From Anopheles merus (taxonomy: Eukaryota > Arthropoda > Insecta > Diptera > Culicidae): a DNA stretch of 64,000 nucleotides. Both the position numbers and the translations under genes were made by a program. The stretch lies in the NCBI RefSeq assembly GCF_017562075.2, contig NC_054085.1, forward strand, positions 22,602,972 to 22,666,971. The letters run 5' to 3'. The notes below the pieces were generated by a model. It saw only the letters and a list, made by a program, of their open reading frames with translations. It made no database searches and had not been told where the DNA came from. Shown here one piece after another: positions 55,001-62,447 of this stretch. Numbering within the stretch: the first letter of the stretch is position 1; the number at the start of each line of letters is the position of its first letter.

Positions 55001-58000
55001 GCAAAATGTGTCCATTTGCCATTGGCCAACTGGCTTGGCGGAATGGGCCCGCTGGTGAGAGTAGGGAAACTCATTATCCGACCGTTCCGAAAGCGTCAGA
55101 TCGTTTGTGCGGGTTTCGATCGATCGATCGATGGTGTGCCTGCCTTCGTGCTCATTGGGTGGAAAATGTATGCAAATACCAACAGCAGCAACAACGCCGG
55201 AGTCTAGCCGATACACGATGTGGTTTGCTGAAAGCTGTACCCCACCCCTGCTTCTCCGGCGCCAATCCAGACGTATCCGCTATTGAGATCACTATCGCGA
55301 TCCAGTACGGCCACTGCGGCCACACGGTTGATACTGTTTTTGTGCAAGAACCTGGAGAAAGATTTATTGCTGCACCGTCACCGCGCATGGAATGAGGTTC
55401 TGTGTGTATGCGCCTGAGAAATGGGTTCCACTAGTTCGCTTCTTAGCGTCAGCACGAGATTGCAATTGTACGATCAGGGACGATACGTTCGTTCCCGCAC
55501 GACTAGCATCGTAAGCATCGTGAGCAATCGAAGCTATCGAAACCCCTTTAGCCCGAACAAGCGACGGCCTGTGTGTGTGTGTAAAAAGGATTAGCGTGGG
55601 GACAAAGTCCACGCTACGCCAGCCGTAATTTTACGACGGTAAGGACAATGCAGCCCATTTCGGTATACTATTTCGTGGTCGTAAACGTCGTCGCTTGCTC
55701 CAAAACCTTCCACGGAATCATCGTTTCGATAATGGACTTTGGTGATCGTAAAAATAGCCAGTGTCGGTCAGGCTCCGGTCTCTCGGAAACCGGTACTGTT
55801 CCCAAAGCCAATTTGATTCTGGGGTAATAAAAATGCTGGCGTCTATAGTCTTTAGAATTTGGAAGACCTATGCTAAGCACAGTGACGCTATGAAGACTAG
55901 ACATTGGGGATCGATTAAATAAAGGAACATGTATATTGGGCACCAGAATGCCCACAGATTATGAGCCGTTTTCATTTTTCAAAGGCAAACTTGAGCTGTT
56001 TGTGCTACCGTCGTAAAAACAAAGGAACAAGTTCTAAGGTCTGTAAAATTGTCGGCAGGTCCTTGAACTGTGCTTTATGTCTTGCATCTATTCCAGCGAT
56101 ACTTCGGAAATTCGCTGTAAAATTTGCCGATTTTTTTTTTTTGACATCCTGTTTATAGGCAACTTCACTTTGATCGTTACGCCAAACTTCGCATCGGCAC
56201 AGAATCCCAAACCCATTGCATTCTAAGCTGTCCGGTGTCAATCGAATGTAAGGCACCCGAAAGCTAAGCTCCAGCGTCAGATAAAAACCAAAACTTTGAA
56301 CGGCGTGGTCTTGCCCCACTCAAGGCCATCCGGACCGAAAAAAAGTGAACCGTTCAGGAATGCTGGTGTTCCCGCCAGCACACGAAAACCGATCGCAAAC
56401 CCGATCGTAAAAGTTTCAACTTTTATGACCGCTCGATCCATAAAATCTCTAATAAAGCACTGAATTAATTACGGGACCTTGGGGAATGTTTGATCCACTT
56501 AGTACAGGAGTGGAGTGGCGAGGCTGAGGGGTCCACCCGTTTTTGGTGTTTGTCTTTTGTAAGAGGAATAAAAACAGGAAAGGAAATGCGGTGGTGTTAG
56601 TTTAGCGATGATATTTTTGCTATTACTGTCTTGCAACTGAAAAATCGATTAACACTAAATCCATTACAAAACCTTGGAGCACTGATAGGAAGGTAATGGA
56701 TGCTGTAGTTCAGTGTTTGTATGAACCCAGTGTTCTGAGTTATGATGAGTTAATTGTGATTCCGATCATCTGACTCCAAAACCTATCAATCCCTTATCTT
56801 TGGAATACTTATCTGGAGAGCTTAAGGCAGGTTACTACATCAACTCTTGTATTTTGTAATTTCTTGTATCCAGAAAGTATAGTTTGAAATGAGAATGTCT
56901 TATGTTATGATTTTGATTTCAATTAGTAAAAGATAATGCAAACGTAATGCTCCTTAATTTTTGATAATCTCCTAAATTGACCATTTCCTCCAGGAAGTCT
57001 CTTCATGTTAATTGACATTTCGTCTTCCCCATCGAAATGAAATCTTACCTACAAAGGTTAAAATTATGACAGCGCCACTTCTACCGGCACAGAAGCCTTA
57101 CGCAGCTGGAGAAATAGTTTCGTGCACAATCTATGGGCTGAATAAACAGTAAAAAACCTCACAATTCCCCCCAGTACCTCCGAAAAAAAGAAGAAATCTA
57201 CAAAAGTCGGTGAAACTCAACTGTCAGTTAACTGTCGTGCGATAGAACCCACCAATAGTACCTACCACGATCGATCGGTGCGTCTCGAATCATTTCGAAT
57301 GCGCACCATTACTCCCGCACGCAACAAACACGCAAACACGGGAGGCAAGCCCGCCAAAAGATTTCATCGCCCCCAGGGTCCCAGTGGGCACCGTACCCGG
57401 TTACGATTATTTGGAAATGGATTAATTACACAGTTTCGAGGTAAACGGTTTCGTCTAAATGCCGGGTGCCGCTACTGCTGCTGCTGCTGCTGCGGCGGCG
57501 ATCTTCCGTCAACCGTCAACCCCGGCTAGTGAAGCCCACAGTGCGGAGGCAAGAAGAGCGTTTCAAACCCCGCTTCCTTCACCCCGTTGCCTTATTCAAT
57601 AGTGGCACAATGGTACAGAAGAAAGCCCTCCAGAGTGCTTCAAGACGCGCCGGGACGGTAACAAAAGTGACGGCGGCTTCGACCGGCAACGCAACGACGA
57701 GATGGGAACAGCCGTACCTGGGGATGGGTTCGGTTTCGTGCTCACTGGATTCTCTTTTACCGCGCTGGCTCATTTGTATCGAGCATCGAGACAGAAAGGA
57801 AGTCTGAGGGACAGACAGAGAGAGGAAAAGAAAGAGAAAACTTAATCAATAACACAACAATAACAATATTTTGATGATAATACTTCCACTTCAGTGCAGA
57901 TAAACTATTATTACGCGGTCGCGGTTTCGGTTGCGTCCAGACGGGTTGGCTCTCGAAACCTCCCCGTGCACCCCGTGTGCGTATGTGTATGTGCCTTGCG

Positions 58001-58188
58001 GCGGGTGCGAAACTCCGGAATGATTGATGGTTAAATGTTTGGCCCCGGGTTTCGGTTTCGGTGTTCCGAAAAATTCACCGAACATCGGTTCAACCTACCC
58101 AGCGCTCGTTCGGCCACTGCGTGAGGTATGTTAGCGGGACCGCCTCAGGTTCGAAGGCGTCAATTGCTCACCCAACACAACACAGGCA

Positions 58189-58261
<73 letters not shown>

Positions 58262-61200
58262 TCCGGCTCCTGCGCGCGGCTGCCCCGCAATGCGTTTTGC
58301 TACCATTCTGTTTTGTTTGGTCCGCGCTCTCTCCTTTTCTCCCTTGTGCACCCTTTCTACGATCTGCCTACGGTGACTAGGAACAACTCCTCAACGCCAC
58401 GCCAGTTTACCATCGTGACTCAGCACCACCGGGTGATGGTTGTTGGTACATAAACGGCTAAACGGCACAAACACGGTTCGAGATGGTATCGAGCGCCGAT
58501 GGACACGGCACGAAGGCAGGGAAAAGGATGGGAGCTTGCACGAACCGATAGACCGAGGGAGTAAATATGCTTAGCAACAATCTCGCAAATCATCTCCAGC
58601 CCAGTAAGCGATCCTCTTGACTTCCCTTCCCGGGCAAACGCTAGCGGCAGGCGCACACGCAGCAGGCCAGGTCCGTTCGCTGATCAGGTATTAATTGGAC
58701 GATGAAATGGGCCGATAAAAGTGATCCGTACAGACCCCTTTTTCTACAATGTTTTGTGTTCGGTTGGTTCTTTTCCGTGCGACGATCATAGGGATCCGAA
58801 AATGTGACTGACAAATTGTGATTTATTCCAGAAGATCTTCGCTCGAAACGCGCAGTTACGACTAGATGTAGACGGAATTGGGTCAAACAGATGCGGTTTA
58901 TAATAACCAGATGTAGAATAAGATCGGAAATGCACTCAAAAATGAATCAACATTCAAGAACAGATTGTTGGAGATATAATAAGACCATCAAATGAATAAT
59001 GATCAATTCTATTGATGCCCCACTATCTCAAGTTTTGTATTTCCATAGTGCTAGTTGTATTTATATCAAACATACATCTGCCAGGATTTGTTGTGCCCTA
59101 TTTTTGTATCTTCAAGGACACCTCACCCTCTTTATATTCGTAACCTCGTTACGAAAGCTTTCTCGAAAGCGAAGAAACGAGCCTCAAACCAGACCCGGTC
59201 CATAATCTAACCACAACCACAGAGCACGGAAGTTTGCGGCCAGGCACAAGATGCCTGCCAAAGTCTGCACGAAGCGAAACAAAAGAATGTGTTAAAAGTG
59301 TCATATTATAATCACGTGCCCAGTGGTTCGGATAATACTTAGAAAAATATCTTAATGCCACCGAGCTTCGCCGGCTCGCCGGAGAAACGGCTTCCTTTCC
59401 GCTGTTGTGCTTTCGGGTACGTATGCATGTACGAACGTCCAAGCGAAAGGATCCAGCCAAATCTCCGGCTCCAATGTGTTCAAGACCACACGAGTGCAAA
59501 AAAAAAGAAGCTTTGACCTACCAGATGCCTGACCTTTGCTGAACTGGTCCGTCTCGGGGCGTAGGGGCATCGCCGGTGGAAAGATTCTTCGAACTCGGCA
59601 CCCCACCACGGCTCGAACGGATTCCCTCCGGAATGCCTAATTTGGTGTGTAAAAGTTCTTGTTTACATTCGGATATAGCTCATCTTACGCCTCATCGACG
59701 AGCGCGTCGTGAGTTTGTTTGCTCCCCTTTCCACCTTTTTGGACACCCTTGTATGTGTTGAAGTATCTCCTCCGAGAAGTAGGTACCTTCGTTTGGTAAA
59801 TTGTTGACGGCTTTCCGATTGAAGGGCATATTTAAGCTGATCCCCTGCATCTCCTCTCCTTCACTCTAACGCACAGAAAAACACACCCAAAAGCATCGAC
59901 AAGGCTTCCCGCGGTGCAGTAGCCCCGGACATGGGATGGGGCGTCAGTGGAATCGTCTCGCGGAGGAGATTTCATTTTCCCGCCTGTCCGTTCCGATAAT
60001 CGCTGTCAAAGCGACGAACGCGCTTGGACCACCGTTGTATCATTCGCTTCGCTTAAGGGTCTTTCAGCTCTGCCCGATTATGATACTGGCAACTGTCACT
60101 GACTTGTTGGATAAAGTCTTCAGTTCAGATAACCTTCCTTCCCAAAAAGTAAACGCTCTCGAGCTTTTGGCTGTGAAATCGATCCTGTCTGCCTGCCACC
60201 AAGCGCATGCCACGGCGGGAGGGATGAATAAATTCTTAAGCTCCATTTCTCGGTAACGCGCACCGGCGGGTTCACGAAATTGAAATCTCAACGACCACTT
60301 GACAGCGGGCAGCTCGCTACCACCGGTGGCCGGGCTGGAAGATGTTCCGAAATTCCAGCGATCGTGGCACGCGGAATGTTAAAGAACCGTAGCGAAAACT
60401 CGTTGGTCCCGCTGGCCGCCATCCGATCCGAGACAGCACCGAGTTTGACAAGTGGTTTTTGGACTTCCGTCAAGAAAAGGACTTTCGAACGGTGTGGGGC
60501 AGGCGGGATTAGAACCAACCCGAAATTGCCCATCAAATGAAGCCATCAAACTTGTTGGAAACATGCTTAACTAATCCTCAACCTGCCTCATTTTGTCTAT
60601 TGCTTTCTTGGTTTAGGTGTCTGCACGAATGCGACCGCCCCGTCCGTGTCCTCCATCAATCGCATCCTGCGCAACCGGGCGGCTGAGCGGGCGGCGGCCG
60701 AGTTTGCCCGAGCCGCAGGCTATGGTCTCTATCCACCACCACCGTACGGGGGGTTCCCATGGCCTACTCCAACCCATCTGTGGTCTCCCGGGCAGGGAAT
60801 GCCCAACATGTCACAGCCCGGTGGCAGCACAACACCCGGCACGATCGGATCTCCCGGTTCTGGGTCGCACGAAACCCTTGGATCACCGGATGGGAATCGA
60901 TTAATCGGTAGGTACTTCGCGCAAAACATCGTCTGATGTGATTTCCCAATATATCTCTCCGTATTGATGTACTCATGATGTATTCGAAACCCGGATCTCT
61001 TCCCTCACAACAGACATTGAGGGCGAAGACTCCAACAGCCTGGACGGCGATCAACCAAAGTTTAGACGTAACCGCACCACCTTCAGCCCGGAACAGCTCG
61101 AGGAGCTCGAGAAGGAGTTCGACAAATCGCACTACCCTTGCGTTAGCACCCGCGAGCGGCTAGCGTCCCGCACCTCCCTCAGTGAAGCCCGCGTACAGGT

Positions 61201-62447
61201 AACTATCACGCCACTGGGGAATGGAAAAATTTCCTTCACACTTCCGGCCCGCAAACAGCGGCCGCACGGTCGCATTCGGTCCCGCGCAAGTTCACCACTC
61301 CGGCCTTAACCCTTCCACGTTCGCCTAACCAGCAAATCAAACATCGGGCATTTGCCCGGGCGGCCCAACCGAATCGACCACCGGGCCGAGGAAATTTTTC
61401 GCGCTTAGCTATAAGTGTTTGAGCTAATATACTTATAACTTGAACTACTAGGTTTGGTTTTCCAACAGACGGGCGAAATGGCGACGTCATCAAAGAATGA
61501 ATCTTTTAAAAAGGTCCACCTCGCCGACCACCCGGGCAGCTGCGGCGGCGGGAACGGCAAGTTCCGCTTTCACCCCTGGCTCCCCGCCGCCGCCGCAGCC
61601 GCAGCAGCAGCCGCCGCCAGCGGCCGGATCCCAGCCGCCCGGTACGAGCCCGTCGGCCCAGCTAGCGCCTTCCTCCGGTTCCCCGGGCGGTGCGGCCGCC
61701 CCTCCCCATCACCACCATCTTCCCCCCCATCTGGCGGGTGTGCACCTGCCGCACCATGCGCACCACCACCACCATCCGCACCATCCGCTCACCCATCCGC
61801 ACCACCATGCGCTACATTCGCACCACTTTCACCAGGGAGCCAGCGCGCATCCGGGCGGCAGCCCATCGACCGGCGGCCAGCTGGCGGGAGCCCCTCACCC
61901 CCATCACCACCCGCACCATCCGGGGCACCACGGGGCGCACCAGCTGCATGCCAACCCGCCGGCCACCTCGCCGGCGGCCCAGGCCCAGGCGGCGGCCCAG
62001 GCCGCGGCCCAAGCCCTGGGAGCCCAGGCGGCGGCAGCGGTGGCAGCGGCCCAGGCAGCACAATCATTAGTCACAGCATCAACTCCATTATTAATGGGCG
62101 GTGAGCACAGCGCGTTCCGGTCGCTCGTGCCGACGTCGGCGGCCGCCCTCTTTGCCGGCCTGTCCCGGTCGTACGCGGCCACGACCGGCTCGTCCAACCT
62201 GGACTCGGCCAGCCCACCGCCGAGCGACGATTCGGACGAGGAGATCAACGTGCACGAGGACGATTCGAACGACGAGCAGCAGCAGCAGACAGAAGGGCAG
62301 AGTGACGCGACCCGCACCACGAACGGCGGCAGCTCACGGCAGCGCCGCCGGCGGCGCTCCAGCTCCTTGGCCGCCCTGACCGACTCCTCGTCCGGTGCGG
62401 GGCTGCCGCTGCAGCTCACCAAGCACGAACGCACACCGCAACAGTGA
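15908..62447 (+). CDS. eyg: Eyegone/Twin-of-eyegone-type Pax transcription factor, complete six-exon CDS
   Basis: Join 15908-16046, 37618-37848, 47723-47863, 60617-60907, 61014-61198 and 61452-62447: 1,983 nt, 660 residues plus TGA. Every junction has GT/AG borders and the reading frame is kept throughout. Domains in order: N-terminal Pro-rich segment (1-66); Ala tract (68-75); the C-terminal helix-turn-helix half of the PAI subdomain (about 97-124); RED subdomain (about 125-191); Pro/Gly linker (196-267); homeodomain (284-343) with Ser at position 50, as is typical of Pax proteins; and a His/Ala/Pro/acidic tail (345-660). A paired domain lacking the first half of PAI but keeping RED, joined to a complete homeodomain, is the hallmark of Drosophila Eyegone and Twin of eyegone. 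In flies these are nuclear DNA-binding regulators of eye growth and of notum and salivary duct patterning, with reported repressor activity. Whether this copy corresponds to eyg, toe or their unduplicated ancestor cannot be decided here. Family assignment is very secure; exact start less so. Confidence 0.95.
16355..16378. repeat. (CA)12 microsatellite
   Basis: Perfect CA repeat of 24 bp in the first 350 bp of intron 1. Confidence 0.95.
18787..18796. promoter_or_regulatory. TAATTAATTA palindrome, candidate P2 homeodomain site
   Basis: Ten-base TAAT-TA-ATTA palindrome in intron 1, of the same form as at 15236 and 47143. Recorded as a candidate Paired-class dimer site only. Confidence 0.2.
20998..21114 (-). 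mobile_element. 5'-truncated SINE with 13-bp target-site duplication
   Basis: A 117-bp insert is flanked by a perfect direct repeat CGCCTGAGACATT (20985-20997 and 21115-21127). On + it begins with (CTT)n, which is the (AAG)n tail of a - strand element, and continues with body sequence matching the copy at 7812-8022 as far as GCAGGATAGT, where it stops. The tRNA-like head is missing, as expected from incomplete target-primed reverse transcription. The perfect duplication suggests it is younger than the other copies. Confidence 0.92.
21461..21503 (-). mobile_element. 43-bp micro-insertion, extremely truncated SINE-like tail
   Basis: The direct repeat ATCAGGAGGG (21451-21460 and 21504-21513) flanks 43 bp that start with TTCTTCTTCT and continue ATGTGGCGTAACGTCCGCGT. 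The pyrimidine triplet tail and short target duplication match the mechanism of the SINE copies, but the body differs from them and may belong to another SINE family. Confidence 0.75.
24235..24900 (-). mobile_element. Non-LTR retrotransposon 3' fragment, decayed
   Basis: On the - strand, broken frames give the end of a reverse-transcriptase ORF2. About 24890-24740 reads ALVRPTLEYGSVV, the conserved thumb-region motif. 24750-24466 continues with an IEPVQSKFTRCAILRLPW segment and LPPYRSRCLFLGLETI. 24499-24314 ends with QYGANEPITAMLRTFN and the stop. Two frameshifts (near 24740 and 24490) and loss of everything upstream make it inactive. The pattern fits jockey/CR1-like elements common in insects; the clade cannot be fixed. 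The 3' limit near 24235, before an AT-rich tract, is approximate. Confidence 0.88.
27361..27380. repeat. (GAA)n tract followed by GA-rich sequence
   Basis: AGAAGAAG triplets directly readable, then a purine-rich stretch to about 27410. Confidence 0.9.
31175..31390. mobile_element. Foldback MITE with long terminal inverted repeats and TA duplication
   Basis: The 216-bp element has a left arm at 31175-31247 that begins CAGGG and ends GGGAATTGGACTCTATGG. The right arm, 31302-31390, starts CTATGGAGTCCAATTCCC and ends ACCCTG, so the two arms are imperfect reverse complements (shared blocks TTCT.ATA, GGACA, GACTCTTTC and GGGAATTGGACT). TA dinucleotides lie directly outside (31173-31174 and 31391-31392), the duplication typical of Tc1/mariner-mobilised MITEs. 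It has no coding capacity. Confidence 0.88.
32691..32712. repeat. CT/GA-rich tract
   Basis: (CT)n with one extra T, directly readable, in intron 1. Confidence 0.9.
35434..35456. repeat. (GA)n tract
   Basis: GAGAGA repeat within a GC-rich block of intron 1. A possible GAGA-factor target, with no further evidence. Confidence 0.9.
37618..37848 (+). CDS. eyg: eyg coding exon 2: Ala tract and residual PAI helix-turn-helix
   Basis: Acceptor TTTACAG ends at 37617 and donor GTAAGT starts at 37849. The exon is 231 nt with phase 1 at both ends. It encodes residues 47-124: a Pro/Ser-rich start, eight alanines (68-75), then HRLLELSRFGLRGYDLAQ...VSKLLG. This last part aligns with the second half of a Pax PAI subdomain (the region that reads G-x-R-P-x-D-I...GCVSKILG in other Pax proteins). 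The beta-hairpin and first helix of PAI are missing, as known for Eyegone. The exon lies alone, with 21.6 kb of intron before it and 9.9 kb after it. Confidence 0.95.
37849..47722 (+). other. eyg intron 2 (about 9.9 kb)
   Basis: GTAAGT to CACCAG, phase 1. No recognisable coding sequence, RNA gene or mobile element was found. It is AT-rich around 42.5-43.2 kb and GC-richer at about 45.2-45.7 kb. It includes a C-run at 38197-38208 and short GT/CA tracts near 43.65, 43.74 and 46.18 kb. Confidence 0.9.
47143..47152. promoter_or_regulatory. TAATTAATTA palindrome, candidate P2 homeodomain site
   Basis: Ten-base palindrome near the end of intron 2, of the same form as at 15236 and 18787. Candidate only. 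Confidence 0.2.
47723..47863 (+). CDS. eyg: eyg coding exon 3: first part of RED subdomain
   Basis: Acceptor CACCAG ends at 47722 and donor GTAAGT starts at 47864. The exon is 141 nt with phase 1 at both ends. It encodes residues 124-171, starting with a short linker (TLRPPGLIGG), then GSKPKVATP and the first RED helices through WEIRERLISEG. The linker between PAI and RED is shorter than in Pax6-type proteins. The exon ends at the glycine before VCTN, a splice position that I recall also being used in vertebrate Pax6. Confidence 0.97.
49709..49726. repeat. 18-bp CA/CG/TG palindrome
   Basis: CACACACGCGCGTGTGTG is a perfect palindrome of alternating purine-pyrimidine sequence, a form that favours Z-DNA or cruciform structure in vitro. 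Confidence 0.9.
51370..51388. repeat. (CA)n microsatellite
   Basis: CA repeat of about nine units, directly readable, in intron 3. Confidence 0.9.
51503..51600. promoter_or_regulatory. Pair of Su(H)-like sites
   Basis: TTCTCACA (51503-51510; TGTGAGAA on the - strand) and TGTGGGAA (51593-51600) both fit the Su(H)/CSL consensus YGTGDGAA. Fly eyg responds to Notch signalling, which makes the pair mildly interesting. Such 8-mers also occur by chance in 64 kb, and the spacing is not that of a classical paired site. Confidence 0.2.
58197..58260. repeat. (CA)32 microsatellite
   Basis: Uninterrupted CA tract of 64 bp, the longest simple repeat in the window, preceded by a short interrupted CA stretch. 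It is likely polymorphic. Confidence 0.98.
60617..60907 (+). CDS. eyg: eyg coding exon 4: end of RED subdomain and linker
   Basis: Acceptor GGTTTAG ends at 60616 and donor GTAGGT starts at 60908. The exon is 291 nt with phase 1 at both ends. Residues 171-191 finish the RED subdomain (VCTNATAPSVSSINRILRNR), including its last DNA-recognition helix. The rest (192-267) is an Ala-rich stretch followed by a flexible linker rich in Pro, Gly and Ser (YGLYPPPPYGG...). The linker separates the paired and homeo DNA-binding units. Confidence 0.97.
60908..61013 (+). other. eyg intron 4 (106 bp)
   Basis: GTAGGT to ACAACAG, phase 1. It is short, in contrast with introns 1-3. Confidence 0.95.
61014..61198 (+). 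CDS. eyg: eyg coding exon 5: homeodomain N-terminal arm, helices 1-2 and start of helix 3
   Basis: Acceptor ACAACAG ends at 61013 and donor GTAACT starts at 61199. The exon is 185 nt, phase 1 in and phase 0 out. It encodes residues 268-329: an acidic lead-in (IEGEDSNSLDGD) and homeodomain positions 1-46 (F284 to Q329), with the RRNRTTF arm, helix 1 (EQLEELEKEF), helix 2 (TRERLASRT) and the beginning of helix 3 (EARVQ). The splice between homeodomain codons 46 and 47 is the classical intron position of Paired-class homeoboxes. Confidence 0.97.
61199..61451 (+). other. eyg intron 5 (253 bp)
   Basis: GTAACT to CTACTAG, phase 0, between homeodomain codons 46 and 47. Confidence 0.95.
61452..62447 (+). 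CDS. eyg: eyg coding exon 6: recognition helix and low-complexity C-terminus
   Basis: Acceptor CTACTAG ends at 61451 and the TGA stop is at 62445-62447 (996 nt). It begins with the homeodomain recognition helix VWFSNRRAKWRR: W331 (position 48), F332, S333 (position 50), N334 (51) and R336 (53). Ser50 is typical of Pax homeodomains. The tail then has a Pro/Gln stretch (about 373-385), a His-rich region with several His runs (415-494), an Ala/Gln region (504-534), an acidic patch (588-604), a Gln run and an Arg cluster (625-631) that could act as a nuclear localisation signal. The tail is unusually GC-rich and repetitive, so its length is likely to vary between alleles. No eh1 or other corepressor motif was recognised. 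Confidence 0.95.
   Translation, partial: VWFSNRRAKWRRHQRMNLLKRSTSPTTRAAAAAGTASSAFTPGSPPPPQPQQQPPPAAGSQPPGTSPSAQLAPSSGSPGGAAAPPHHHHLPPHLAGVHLPHHAHHHHHPHHPLTHPHHHALHSHHFHQGASAHPGGSPSTGGQLAGAPHPHHHPHHPGHHGAHQLHANPPATSPAAQAQAAAQAAAQALGAQAAAAVAAAQAAQSLVTASTPLLMGGEHSAFRSLVPTSAAALFAGLSRSYAATTGSSNLDSASPPPSDDSDEEINVHEDDSNDEQQQQTEGQSDATRTTNGGSSRQRRRRRSSSLAALTDSSSGAGLPLQLTKHERTPQQ

Larger units (their letters stand above)
47864..60616 (+). other. eyg intron 3 (about 12.8 kb)
   Basis: GTAAGT to GGTTTAG, phase 1. It separates the two halves of the RED-coding sequence. No recognisable coding sequence or mobile element was seen. It is AT-rich at about 54.3-54.7 and 56.6-57.2 kb, and contains several CA tracts. 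Confidence 0.9.

Noticed and set aside
61454..62104. 216-codon open frame in another + frame of exon 6
   Set aside because: It shadows the real homeodomain frame, caused by GC-rich repeats. The true frame has VWFSNRRAKWRR and splices correctly.
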